Shown: one piece after another, positions 28,589 to 38,216 of the stretch
How positions within the stretch are numbered: the first letter of the stretch is position 1
Layout of the letters: every line of letters starts with the position of its first letter
From: JBFFMO01 sp041390025
GTDB lineage: Bacteria; Myxococcota_A; Bradymonadia; Bradymonadales; Bradymonadaceae
Direction of reading: 5' to 3'
NCBI GenBank assembly: GCA_041390025.1
Contig: JAWKQR010000007.1
Span: 62,001-126,000, forward strand
DNA length: 64,000 bases
The notes under the pieces: model-generated
Told to the model about the DNA's origin: nothing
What the model saw: the letters and a program-made list of their open reading frames with translations, nothing else
Database searches by the model: none
Program-made: the position numbers and the translations under genes

Positions 28589-30328
28589 ATGACCGATTCC
28601 ATCGAGTCCTGGCCCACCACCCCCGTCGCGGACATTCCCGAGACAGACACGCGCTACGGTTCGATCACCACACCTCAGGGAGAACTGAGCTACCTCAACG
28701 TGTCGGGCTCCCTGAGTGAAATGGCGTATCAACACGGGACGCGCCTTCGAACGAAGGTTCAGACCGGGTCCATCGCATACTTCTCAAAATACCTCGTCAA
28801 AGTGTTGGCCAACTCTCCGCTGCATTCGGCGGCCTACACGCTGGATTGGGGGACACAGCGGCTGCTCGGCCAGAAGATGCGAAAACAGGTGCCCGAGGAG
28901 TTCCGCAGGGCCGTGTCCGCGTTGGCCGACGGTGCCGAAATGGACGAAGAGACCGTCTGGAGCGCGTATCTGATGCCCGAGACGTTTTTGTGGGTGGTCG
29001 GTACGTACCACAAGCTACTCGGCACGAAGTCCGCGCAAGGTCTTGGTGCACCGCCCATGTTCGGCTGCACAAGCGCCATCGCGGTGCCGCCCAAAGCGCC
29101 CACGACGTACCATGGGCGCAACTTTGACTACTTTGGCATCGACTACTGGGACAAGAATCAGGTCGTGGCGTTTCATCGCCCGGATTCGGGGCTGGACTAC
29201 GTTTCGGTCACAAGCGCGGGCATGATCGGCGGTGGCATCACCTCGATGAACAGTGCAGGCCTGACCTTCACCATGCATCAGCACTTCCCGCGGGACCTGG
29301 ATTTGAAGGGCGTTCCGGTTGGCGTGGCCGGCGACTATGCGATCCGCAACGCTCACACCATTGACGAAGCGGTCGCGATCCTGCGTGAGTTCCCGCCCGT
29401 GGCGGGATGGACCTATGTGATGTCCGAGGGCGACACCGGTCGTGCAGCCGTCTACGAGGTCGCACCGGGCCACGAGAACCTCACATGGCTTGGCAGCTCC
29501 GGGTCGCTTGGTTACGCGAACATGTATTGGGGCGCCGCGCTCAAAGACATCGAGGTCGACTTCTTCCCCGAGTACCGGCGCTGCAACGTCGCGCGCCAGT
29601 CCCGCGTCAGCCAGTGCCTGCGCGAGCTTCCGACCACGGCAGGACCGATCGACATCGCACGAATTTTGGGTGATTTGAACGACCCGGAGAGCGGCGAACA
29701 ACGCTTGCTCGGTCCGACGATCGTCAACGTCACCACGGTGGCTTCCGTCGTGTTTGAACCCGAAAACAGGCGCGTCTGGGTCGCCGCCGGCCGGAGCCCA
29801 ACGTGCCGCGGGTGGTACGTACCCTTCGACCTGAAATCGGGGCGACCTGATTTGAGCACGGATCCATTTTTGCCGTTCCCCGGGTGGCACGAATCCGCCC
29901 AAGGACGTGCGTTCGAAAACTACCGGCGCGCCGTCGCGATGGTCGCGGCGGGCGAACCCGACCAAGCGGTGTTGGTCCATGTCGAACATGCACTGGCGCT
30001 GGACCCCGAAGAGCCCTACCTGCGTGTCTTGGCGGGGCTGCTGTCGTTGCGGATGAACCGCCCAGAACGGGCCGAGGGCGCGTTCCGACGAGCGATTCAA
30101 GACATTGGCAGCCCTGACCGCCGCGCCGAGATTCAGCTGTATCTGGGGTGGTCCTACGACCTGTTGAAACGGCGCACGATGGCCCGCCACACGTACAAAG
30201 AAGTCCTCAACACACCCGAGGCCGACGCTGTGGTGAAACAACGCGCCCACTACGGCAAGTGGTTTCGCTTCGACGCCGAACGCGCCAAACGTCTGAATAT
30301 CGACTTAGTTTACGGCGGAGTCCCCTGA
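28589..30328 (+). CDS. C45-family autoproteolytic acyltransferase/hydrolase with TPR-like tail
   Basis: A 579-residue protein. The N-terminal NTN-hydrolase domain has the self-processing site GC in MFGCTSAIAVPP near residue 155; cleavage before this cysteine would make it the nucleophile, as in acyl-CoA:6-aminopenicillanic-acid acyltransferase and choloylglycine-hydrolase relatives. GRNFDYFG, GMIGGGITSMNSAGL and NAHTIDEAVAILRE are family segments. The last 150 residues form helical pairs (PDQAVLVHVEHALALDPEEP, MNRPERAEGAFRRAI) that look like TPR repeats. No signal peptide is seen. The substrate is unknown. The DUF2723 glycosyltransferase follows on the same strand with 21 bp between them. Confidence 0.8.
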   Translation: MTDSIESWPTTPVADIPETDTRYGSITTPQGELSYLNVSGSLSEMAYQHGTRLRTKVQTGSIAYFSKYLVKVLANSPLHSAAYTLDWGTQRLLGQKMRKQVPEEFRRAVSALADGAEMDEETVWSAYLMPETFLWVVGTYHKLLGTKSAQGLGAPPMFGCTSAIAVPPKAPTTYHGRNFDYFGIDYWDKNQVVAFHRPDSGLDYVSVTSAGMIGGGITSMNSAGLTFTMHQHFPRDLDLKGVPVGVAGDYAIRNAHTIDEAVAILREFPPVAGWTYVMSEGDTGRAAVYEVAPGHENLTWLGSSGSLGYANMYWGAALKDIEVDFFPEYRRCNVARQSRVSQCLRELPTTAGPIDIARILGDLNDPESGEQRLLGPTIVNVTTVASVVFEPENRRVWVAAGRSPTCRGWYVPFDLKSGRPDLSTDPFLPFPGWHESAQGRAFENYRRAVAMVAAGEPDQAVLVHVEHALALDPEEPYLRVLAGLLSLRMNRPERAEGAFRRAIQDIGSPDRRAEIQLYLGWSYDLLKRRTMARHTYKEVLNTPEADAVVKQRAHYGKWFRFDAERAKRLNIDLVYGGVP

Positions 30329-30349
30329 GACTTGACGCCGGGTGGCAAC

Positions 30350-32226
30350 ATGAATACCCCTGTGGCCTTCAAAGCTGGATGGGTGTTCATGTTAAAGAAT
30401 GTCGAGAATCGTTGGCGAATTGGCGCCGTCTTGGTGCCCCTGATTTTTTTCTCGGCACTGATTCGCCTTAAGTTCACATTCGGAGACGGGCCCGAGCTGC
30501 TCGCGGCCGCCTACAACCTGTGCGGCCCACACCCGAGCGGTTATCCGCTGTTTACGATGTTGGGCTTCATTCCGTCGCATCTGCCGTGGCTAACGCCGTT
30601 TTACAACATGGCGTGGTGGCTCTCGGCGCTGCCGACCGCGATCACCGCCGGCATCATGTACATGACCACACGACGCTTCGAGGTGCGCCAACCCGTCGCG
30701 CTTCTGGGCGGCTGGGCCTGGGCCTTCTGCAATGGCGTGGTCTATCTGGCGACGCGTATCGAGGTCTACGCCCTGCACTGCATGTTCCTGGCTGCGACGC
30801 TGTACTGCTTGGTGCGATTCGCGCAGGAAAAACAGTTCCGCGACGCGTGCTTGGCCGTGTTGTTCACGTGCCTTGGGCTGACGAACCACTTGACCAGCGC
30901 ACTGATGATTGTTCCGGTCGTGCTGACGCTGGCGCTCGTGGACCGCAAACAGATCATCAACCCCAAGACCGCCGGCATTTTTTCGGGCATCGCCCTCGCG
31001 TGTGCCGCGATCTACCTGTACCTGCCGCTGCAAGCGATGGCCAACCACGGGCAGTGCGTGTCGTGGAACGACCCGCAGACCTTGGAGCGGTTCATCTTCC
31101 ACGTCACAGGGCAGGAGTATTCGATCTTCCGCAACACCAGCAAACTCTCGAGCAACCTGAACAAATTCGGGATGTCGATTGACCAAGCGTTCATGCCGGG
31201 CATGTTGCTGCTGGCGGTCTTGGGCGCATGGGAAATCGGGCTGAAACTGTGGAAAATCGTCGCGGGCATCGCCCTGTTCATGGTGCTCTACCTCGCCTAC
31301 ATCGGCACGTACTCGATCAACGATATTTCGACGTATTACACGATGGCTTACGTCCCGATCGTCATCCTGGCCACAGTTGGGTTCGAGTGGTTCCTCAAGG
31401 CACGGTTCCTTGACACCCCGAAACAACAGACGCTGGCGCTCGTCATGATCGTCATCGGTTTTGGTTGGATCGTCGGGCTCGCGCAGCGCTCGTACCCGAA
31501 CACCTACCGCGAGGCGATCGCGCAGGACATGAGCCATCAGGTCATGGAGGACATCCAAGGCCCGGCCATCATCTTCACGAGCGTCGACGGCCATTCGTTC
31601 CCGATGTGGTACCAGACCTTCGTCGCACAGCCTGACAAGGGCTTGATCCCTGTGGATGCCGTCATGTTTGGGCTGGGCAACAAAGGATGGTACCGCGAGT
31701 GGTTCCGAAACTCGTTCCCCCATGTCAATTGGCCGTCAGACGAGGTTGCAGTGGGCGGCGGGTGGCAAAAATACCTGCTCGACAACAACCCCGACATCAA
31801 CTTCTACGCGCTGCTGAATTCGCCGTGGCGCGTGCCGGGTTACTCGGCGGTCGGCCGAGGTTGGCACTTCAAGCTTGAGCGGGGACAGTCGCCGCTGAGC
31901 CAGCGAAACAACGTCAACATCTACAGCGCGATCGGTGAAATCGTGCGTGGCACCACGTACTTCCTCGAATCACTGCACGAATACAAGAGCGGCGAACAAC
32001 GCATCGCGTGCGTCGCGGAATGGCGCCAAAATCAAGCGATGGTCGGCGATTGGACGTTTTACGGCCCCAACAACAAGAAGGTCACCTTCAAGCCTCACCC
32101 CTTGCCAGCCAAGACCGACATGAGCTGGGAATGGCTCGAGATCGAAGACCAAACCCCGGCGAGTGGCGCTGTGAGGTCAAGGTCGACGGTCAGCCCGACC
32201 AAGAGACCCGATTCGTACTGAAATAG
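30350..32226 (+). CDS. DUF2723 protein, GT117-type membrane O-mannosyltransferase-like, C-terminal frame break
   Basis: About 625 residues when reconstructed. The N-terminal half has ten or so membrane helices, including FTFGDGPELLAAAYNLCGPH followed by PSGYPLFTMLG, the DUF2723 signature with an acidic residue in the first luminal loop, and TRIEVYALHCMFLAATLY. The C-terminal third is soluble. Proteins of this type transfer mannose or related sugars from a lipid carrier to exported proteins or lipids. The frame breaks in the C-run at 32154-32157: adding one C gives GEWRCEVKVDGQPDQETRFV and a stop at 32224-32226. The ATG at 30350 follows gggtgg; an in-frame ATG at 30389 (MLKNVENRWR) is an alternative. 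Confidence 0.85.
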
Positions 32227-32364
32227 CTTCTCTGCCGTTCACCACGCATCTCAACCATTGACCCCCGAGTTTCGACGGTTCATCGGTTTTGTGAACGAAT
32301 CGACAGATCCCGTGGGTTAAAGACACGCTGCCACAGAAAGGTGGCGTGCTCACGAGGATGCAAT

Positions 32365-33144
32365 ATGTCGTTTTCAACGAAGAATAATCGTCAGGTCAAA
32401 GATGCCGTCCTACTGGTCGCCGGCACAGGCTCGCGCCTGCGTCCGCTGACAAATGACCGCCCCAAATGCCTGATCGAAGTCGCGGGGACGCCGCTGATCG
32501 TACGCTTGCTGCGCCAGCTCAAAGAAAACGGCATCGAACGCGCGTTCCTTGTCACAGGTTACCTCTCGGACATGTTGCCCGAACATCTGGCCGGTGTGCC
32601 TGGTCTGCCCGAGCTGCATTTCGTCGAGAACGACGCCTACAACACGGCCAACAACGCGGAATCGTTGCGACGTGCCATGCACGCGATGCCCGTGACGTCA
32701 TTCCTTCTGTGTGACGGCGACATCTTGGTGCGTGACGACGCGTGGTTACGCGAGCTCATCACGGACCCGCGGCCCAATGTTTTGGCGGTGTTGCTCCAGC
32801 TTCAAAGCCGCATGGGCGCTGAAGAAATGAAGGTCACCATGGAACCCGTGGACGTGCCTTGGTTCTCGCGGCGTGTGGTCGCGCTGAGCAAAGGCATCAA
32901 TCCGCGCTCGGCCCATGGCGAATCGGCAGGCGTTCAGGTGATTGGCAAAGACACGTTTGAGCGACTTCGTCAGCGATTGGACAACATGACCGACGACGAG
33001 CGAAAAAACCTGTATTATGAAGACATCTTCGCGACCTTGTTCGATGAAGGTCACGAATTTTACACCTACGCGCTCCGCGAAGGCACGTGGACCGAGATCG
33101 ACACTGTCGAAGATCTAGACCACGCACGCCGGTTGTTCGCTTGA
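32365..33144 (+). CDS. Sugar-phosphate/choline-phosphate nucleotidyltransferase
   Basis: A 259-residue NTP_transferase protein. The Rossmann-like start AVLLVAGTGSRLRPLTNDRP followed by KCL is the nucleotide-binding signature of the family; DGDI (LLCDGDILVRDD) is the metal-binding aspartate pair, and YYEDIFATLF with EIDTVEDLDHAR is close to LicC/choline-phosphate cytidylyltransferase-like and glucose-1-phosphate thymidylyltransferase-like enzymes. The exact sugar or alcohol is not visible. The ATG at 32365 follows cgagga; a GTG at 32341 is less likely. It lies downstream of the glycosyltransferase on the same strand, which suggests it may supply activated donors for envelope glycosylation. Confidence 0.82.
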   Translation: MSFSTKNNRQVKDAVLLVAGTGSRLRPLTNDRPKCLIEVAGTPLIVRLLRQLKENGIERAFLVTGYLSDMLPEHLAGVPGLPELHFVENDAYNTANNAESLRRAMHAMPVTSFLLCDGDILVRDDAWLRELITDPRPNVLAVLLQLQSRMGAEEMKVTMEPVDVPWFSRRVVALSKGINPRSAHGESAGVQVIGKDTFERLRQRLDNMTDDERKNLYYEDIFATLFDEGHEFYTYALREGTWTEIDTVEDLDHARRLFA

Positions 33145-33170
33145 GCGCTTAATGCGCGAGCGAACCCACC

Positions 33171-33431
33171 GTGGACAAGAATACCAAAATCATCATTGCA
33201 GTGGTCGTGGCTGTGCTGGCAGCGAGCGGTTGCATCTGTGTCGGCGCACTGACTCTGTTTGGCATTGGCGGAATCACCAGCGCGATCGGCACCCAACCCA
33301 AAACCTACTACCCCGAGTGCGAACCGCTTGAGGGGGATGCCTGCAAGACCTGCTGCAGCAGTCGTGGTCACAGCGGTTACGTCTCGGGCGCGATCATGAA
33401 TGACAACGGCCAAAACTGCGGCTGCATCTAG
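33171..33431 (+). CDS. Small membrane-anchored cysteine-rich protein
   Basis: An 86-residue protein with one N-terminal membrane segment (IIIAVVVAVLAASGCICVGA) and an external C-terminal part with eight cysteines in all, ending NGQNCGCI. CKTCCSSRGHSGYVSG suggests a disulfide-rich knot. The start is a GTG at 33171. No family recognised. It lies 26 bp after the nucleotidyltransferase and overlaps the convergent VWA gene by 4 bp. Confidence 0.65.
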   Translation: MDKNTKIIIAVVVAVLAASGCICVGALTLFGIGGITSAIGTQPKTYYPECEPLEGDACKTCCSSRGHSGYVSGAIMNDNGQNCGCI

Positions 33432-35463
33432 CGCACGCGCACGTAAAACCGGCCCACCTGGTAGATCTCGCCGGTCGATAACGGTGAGGCGTTGCCTTCG
33501 ACCTTTTTTGTCTTGGTGTGATCAAACTTGTTGACGCTGAGCAGGTCGGCGCCGCCCTCCGAGCGGATCTCCATGCGATTGGGGCCGACGGCCTCGATCA
33601 CCAACAGAGGCGTCCCATCGGCGGGCGCGAACGACGTCGGCCCACCGAAAATCAGCTTCGCATTCTTGTAAAAACCGCTGCCACTGCCGCGGATCTCGCG
33701 CATAACGAGGCTGTTTTTGTTCAAACGCTCGACGGTATCGCCCCAGTTGATCCGCGCATCAGGCGCGAAGTTGTGCGGCCCAAAAATACCCCGCGCGATA
33801 AACAACAGCAGCCCAAGCAACCCCAAAGCCGACAAGATCGCCAAGATCAGTTTGCCGTGCCGCTCCCAGAAGGTCAGTGGGACCACCGTCGCCGTGACCG
33901 GGATCGACACACGTGATTTGCCCACACCGACGCTTAGCGTGCCGCTGACGGCCCCGCCGACGTGATCGGCGTCGACATCAAACGTCACGGCGGCCGTCTT
34001 CTGCGCTGGGGTGATCTCGAAACTTGATGGCTTGACCGAAAATCCCGTCATTTCGGTGCTCGCCGTCAGGGTGTAGGGGCCACCCAACTCTGACGCGGAA
34101 AGGTCGACGGTCTGGGGCGAAGACGACGTTCCGGCCTTGATCTCACCGAGGTCCATCGGCGTTTGATTGGGGCCAAGCGCAAGGTTGAGGTCGCTAACCT
34201 GGAGCTCCGCGGCTTCCGAGGTTTTCTTGAGGCCCCCTGTCTTGAGCGCGACATCTGCGCGCAGCGTCCACGTGCCGTTGATCGTCGGTGTGAGTGTCCC
34301 GACGAACTCACCCGAGGGCGTCACGGTCAGCGGCACTTTTATGGTCGTGCCGTCTGGGGCTACGGCGTCAATCCGGCAATGACTTTGGCCAGGAATTTGG
34401 CGTCGTTGATCGTTGAACCGTCGGGGCCACTCAGCGTCATCTTCAATTCGACCGGCTCACCGCTTTTGGTGCCCGCTGGCGACTGCAGCTTGGGGATCAA
34501 GGCGTAATTTTGAATGACGATCGCTTCTGCGTCTGCTGGCGCGTCGACGATGAATGACCATGCGCCCGACTCCGGTTTGATCAGCCGCAGGACCACATAG
34601 TGAGACGATTTGCCGTTGGTGCCCGCGGACACGTAGAAGTTCGCTCCCCGCTCGTCAAAAGGCGGGGTCTTGATGGGGATCGCAAGGACCTCGCCCAACG
34701 GATTGACCACACGGGTTGCCCGGACCGAACGCGAGGTCGAGGTGACGATCACGGATGCGTCGGCCACATAACCGTCGAGCTCTACCGTGGTCGCTTTGCC
34801 GGGATTGATGGCAAACGGCTGAGCCTCCGAGCCCAAAATTCGGCCCAAAATATCCGAAAACCGTCGGGGCAAGTCCGCTGCCTTGGTGGCCCGAAAGTAC
34901 TCTCCATTCGTGGCCGCGGACAGCATCTGAAGGTCGCGCTCAGGGTCTTGGCCCTCGGTCGCAGACTCGTCAAAAAGCCCCAAGGAAAACACCCGAACGC
35001 CGTCGTTTCGCAATTGCTCGGCCGCGTCCAAGAGCGCCTGTGCCTCGTCCGGGCGGTCGCGCGGACACACGCCGTCGCTTAGAAAAATCACAAACTGGCG
35101 AGCGTCTGGGGACTTGGCTTTCTTAAGCTCGTCGGCCGCGACCTTCAAAGGCCCAGCGCAGTCGGTGGTGCCCAGAAACGGCAGGGATTTGATGCGCTCG
35201 CGGGCTGTCTTTTGCGCTTTCGACACGGGTGCCAGCGGCTGCAGCGTGTAGCCCTTCTTCTGCATGCACTGCACGCCCACCAAATCCGCAGGGTCCGCCA
35301 GGTCCGCGAAGATCATGCCTGCAAGGGACGACAGCCGCGTGGGGTCGTTGTCCAACATGCTGCCGCTGGAATCGAGCACGATCTCGACATGCACCGGCGG
35401 CCGTGTTTCTTGGGCAAACACGGTCGTGGACACGAACAGGAGTAAGACAGCTAGAATTCGCAT
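33428..35463 (-). CDS. VWA-domain membrane protein, one frame break
   Basis: About 678 residues when reconstructed. MRILAVLLLFVSTTVFAQE is a signal peptide. The von Willebrand factor A domain follows at about residues 25-220 with a complete MIDAS start VLDSSGSM and a TTDCAGPL segment. Next come two beta-sandwich regions and, near the C-terminus, a membrane helix (LILAILSALGLLGLLLFIA) with a short cytoplasmic domain that ends FYVRVR. The frame breaks at about 34363-34375: adding one G to the gg run links KVIAG to IDAVAPDG, and 2036 nt is one short of a multiple of three. The cytoplasmic tail could receive signals, but its partner is not evident. Confidence 0.82.
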
Positions 35464-35533
35464 GCGGGCATTGTAGGTCACCCGCAGACGGCGCGGCAAT
35501 CGGAAGATCAGCGGTTGGTCGAGGTCCACGATT

Positions 35534-35572
35534 GGGTCGGCAATGTCCCATTGCCGAATGGGCGAAGCCCAC
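35534..35572 (+). repeat. Double-hairpin repeat, single copy
   Basis: Standard core with ggcaatg-tcc-cattgcc and tgggc-gaa-gccca, flanked by attgggtcgg upstream and ccggctgctccacgtcgc downstream as in the 26.7 and 50.4 kb copies. It lies in the divergent gap between the VWA membrane protein gene and the MoxR gene. Confidence 0.88.
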
Positions 35573-35666
35573 CGGCTGCTCCACGTCGCGCGGCAGAATA
35601 GCAAACATCCTTGCAACCAAATGAATGACCATTCATCTTCTTAGGGTCAACGCCTGGAGATAAAGT

Positions 35667-36473
35667 ATGAACGTGTTCAGTGGTACGCAGTCCTACATCG
35701 CGAGCAACGAGATCCAAGATGCCGTCAACGTCGCGGTCGCCCTTGAGCGGCCGCTGTTGATCCGCGGCGAGCCGGGGACCGGCAAGACACTGCTCGCGAC
35801 GGCGGTGGCCGAGGCGCTCAAGATGCCGCTGCTGCGTTGGCACATCAAGTCGACCACAAAGGCCCAAGAGGGCCTGTATGTTTACGACACCGTTCAACGC
35901 CTCAACGACAGCCGTTTTGGGGACGGCGACGTCAGCGATATTACGCGCTACATCAAGCTTGGGCCGCTTGGTGAGTCGTTCGAGGCCCCCGAACGCGTGG
36001 TGCTGCTGATCGACGAGATCGACAAAGCTGACCTCGAATTTCCAAACGATCTGCTTCGCGAAGTCGACGAGATGAGCTTCTACATTCGCGAGACCAACGC
36101 CACCGTCTCTGCGAAACACCGACCGGTCGTGATCATCACTTCGAACGCGGAAAAAGAACTCCCGGACGCGTTTTTGCGACGGTGTATCTTTCACTACATC
36201 GAATTCCCAGAAGCCTCGCAAATGCAGGACATCGTCAAGGTCCACTTCCCGAAATTGGACGACGAATTGTTGGCGCAGGTTTTGTTGAAATTCTATTGGC
36301 TGCGGGAACAACCGGAAGTCCGGAAAAAGCCGTCGACAAGCGAGCTCATCGATTGGCTCGCGGCCCTGCAGCGCGCCGGTTTGGGGCCGGACAAAATCCG
36401 CGGAAGTTTCCCGTTTTTGGGCGTGTTGCTCAAAAAAGAAGCCGACGTCAAAGCCATTCAAAAGCGCGTCTGA
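35667..36473 (+). CDS. MoxR-type AAA+ ATPase
   Basis: A 268-residue AAA+ protein. Walker A GEPGTGKT is at residues 34-41 and Walker B LLIDEID at 113-119, with a sensor-1 like VVIITSNAEKELPDAFLRRC. Size and spacing match MoxR-family ATPases, which act as chaperone-like remodelers for metal cofactor insertion or protein-complex assembly, always with a VWA-domain partner. Here the partner is the next gene, whose ATG overlaps this stop codon (tgATG). The ATG at 35667 follows ctggagataaag. Confidence 0.93.
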   Translation: MNVFSGTQSYIASNEIQDAVNVAVALERPLLIRGEPGTGKTLLATAVAEALKMPLLRWHIKSTTKAQEGLYVYDTVQRLNDSRFGDGDVSDITRYIKLGPLGESFEAPERVVLLIDEIDKADLEFPNDLLREVDEMSFYIRETNATVSAKHRPVVIITSNAEKELPDAFLRRCIFHYIEFPEASQMQDIVKVHFPKLDDELLAQVLLKFYWLREQPEVRKKPSTSELIDWLAALQRAGLGPDKIRGSFPFLGVLLKKEADVKAIQKRV

Positions 36474-37666
36474 TGTTCATCGAGTTCTTTTACCATCTGC
36501 GTGAGCGAGGTCTGCCGGTCAGCACGACCGAGTATTTGACGCTCTTGGAGGCCCTCGAAAAAGGGCTTCACCAAGACAGCCTTGACCATTTCTACGGACT
36601 GGCGCGCAGCATCTTGGTCAAAAAGCCCGAGCAGTATGACGTTTATGATCTTGCGTTCGCTGAGTTTTTCAAAGACGCGACGGTCGATTGGTCCAAATTC
36701 CGCGACGATTTGCCCGACGAGCTTTTGGACTGGCTCAAAGACCCCCAGGCCATGCGCGCCCTAACACCCGAGGAGCTCGCGGCACTCGAGAAGTTGGATC
36801 TTGAAGAACTACGACGACGATTCGAGGAGCGGCTCAACGACCAACACGAACGCCACGACGGGGGCAACAAGTGGATCGGCACGGGCGGCACGAGCCCCTT
36901 TGGGCATGGTGGCGCGAACCCCGCTGGAATTCGCGTGGGCGGCCCCGGCGGGGGTCGAAGTGCGGTGCAGGTGGCGATGAACCGCCGGTTCAAGAACTTG
37001 CGATCCGATGCGGTGCTCGATGTCCGGCAGTTCTCGTCGGCGCTCAAACGGCTGAGGATTTTGGCCAAAGATGGGCGCCAAGAAGAGCTCGATCTTGACG
37101 AGACCATCGACGAAACCGCGCGAAATTACGGCGACATCGAATTGGTGTTCAAACAGCCTCGCAAAAACGAGGTCAAATTGTTGCTGCTGATGGACGTTGG
37201 CGGCTCAATGACACCCTACTCTCACCTAAGCTCACTGCTGTTTTCGGCGGCCCACCAAGCATCTCATTTCAAACAATTTGAGTCGTATTATTTCCACAAT
37301 TGCCCCTACGAATCCGTCTACTCGGACATGGGGCGACGAAAGGGAATTCGCACGGCGGAATTGCTCAAGAAAGTCGATTCTTCTTGGCGCTGTATCATCG
37401 TAGGGGATGCCGCGATGGCACCTTATGAGTTGATGGATTCAGGCGGGTCCTCGGATATGTTTTACATCAATCCCGAACCCGGAATTGTGTGGCTAAAACG
37501 CTTGGTCGAAAAAATGCCACAATCGGTCTGGCTCAATCCAGACCCGCCAAAGTACTGGCGCTCGTATTACACCGTGAACATCATCAGTTCGATCTTCCCG
37601 ATGTTTCCGCTGACGCTCGAAGGCCTAGACGACGCGATTCGCGAACTTCGCAAAAAACAGGGCTGA
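36473..37666 (+). CDS. VWA domain protein, CoxE-like MoxR partner
   Basis: A 397-residue protein. The N-terminal helical region (FIEFFYHLRERGLPVSTTEY) matches the CoxE-type start; a charged middle (LRRRFEERLNDQHERHDGG) and glycine-rich stretch precede the C-terminal VWA domain. The MIDAS motif reads LLLMDVGGSMTPY near residue 240, the DVGGSM variant typical of CoxE proteins. Such proteins work with MoxR ATPases to load metals or fold large complexes. Translational coupling to moxR and two bp spacing to the peptidase-like gene downstream put all three genes in one operon. What complex they serve is unknown. Confidence 0.9.
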   Translation: MFIEFFYHLRERGLPVSTTEYLTLLEALEKGLHQDSLDHFYGLARSILVKKPEQYDVYDLAFAEFFKDATVDWSKFRDDLPDELLDWLKDPQAMRALTPEELAALEKLDLEELRRRFEERLNDQHERHDGGNKWIGTGGTSPFGHGGANPAGIRVGGPGGGRSAVQVAMNRRFKNLRSDAVLDVRQFSSALKRLRILAKDGRQEELDLDETIDETARNYGDIELVFKQPRKNEVKLLLLMDVGGSMTPYSHLSSLLFSAAHQASHFKQFESYYFHNCPYESVYSDMGRRKGIRTAELLKKVDSSWRCIIVGDAAMAPYELMDSGGSSDMFYINPEPGIVWLKRLVEKMPQSVWLNPDPPKYWRSYYTVNIISSIFPMFPLTLEGLDDAIRELRKKQG

Positions 37667-37667
37667 C

Positions 37668-38216
37668 ATGGAGTTTGTTTTCACGGGATTCCAGCCGTTT
37701 TTGGAACACGAGCACAATCCGTCATGGGACGCGGCCCAAGCCGCTGCCAACGCCGCCGGCGCGCGCGCCTATGAGCTCGCGGTGACGTTTGATGCGGCGG
37801 CGACCGATGCGGCGTGGTTGGTTCGCCCCGACCGAGCGACCGTCATGTTTGGGTTGGCTGCGCAGAGCCGAGACATTCGGTTTGAGCGATTCGCGCACAA
37901 CGTCAGGACCGACGGCCCCTTGCTGGAGTCGAGGTTGGAAGACCGCGCTGACCTGATACGCGAGACCACCTGGGACACGGGCGCGCTGGCACGCGCATGG
38001 AACACCAACGCCGCGCGATTGGGACTTCCAACCGCGGCCTTGTCGCGCGACGCCGGCAACTACGTGTGCAACGCGCTGTATTGGCACACGCTGGGGCGGA
38101 GCGGGGCTCAGAACCCCGCCCTGTTTGTGCATATCCCCAACGTGACGCCAGCCGTTGCCGCCCAAATCGGCGAGCAGGTGTTCCGCATCCTCAGCGGCGC
38201 CCAAGCGGTTGCTTAG
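37668..38216 (+). CDS. Pyroglutamyl-peptidase I-like (C15) protein
   Basis: A 182-residue protein, somewhat shorter than typical Pcp (about 210). It begins EFVFTGFQPF with NPS shortly after, as in the family. The putative triad is E73 (RFERFAHNV), C134 (DAGNYVCNALYW) and H155 (FVHIPN). C15 enzymes remove N-terminal pyroglutamate from peptides in the cytoplasm. The gene begins two bp after the CoxE-like gene, so it belongs to the MoxR operon, an unusual pairing. It overlaps the convergent DUF4132 gene by 4 bp. Confidence 0.82.
   Translation: MEFVFTGFQPFLEHEHNPSWDAAQAAANAAGARAYELAVTFDAAATDAAWLVRPDRATVMFGLAAQSRDIRFERFAHNVRTDGPLLESRLEDRADLIRETTWDTGALARAWNTNAARLGLPTAALSRDAGNYVCNALYWHTLGRSGAQNPALFVHIPNVTPAVAAQIGEQVFRILSGAQAVA

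Noticed and set aside
29015..31723. Long minus-strand frames opposite the C45 and DUF2723 genes
   Set aside because: The plus-strand products have complete domain signatures; the antisense products do not.
35534..35616. N-terminal extensions containing WASPIRQWDIADPI in frames that run through repeats at 26.7, 35.5 and 50.4 kb
   Set aside because: This peptide is just the translated repeat. In each case a later start with a signal peptide or membrane anchor is the real one.
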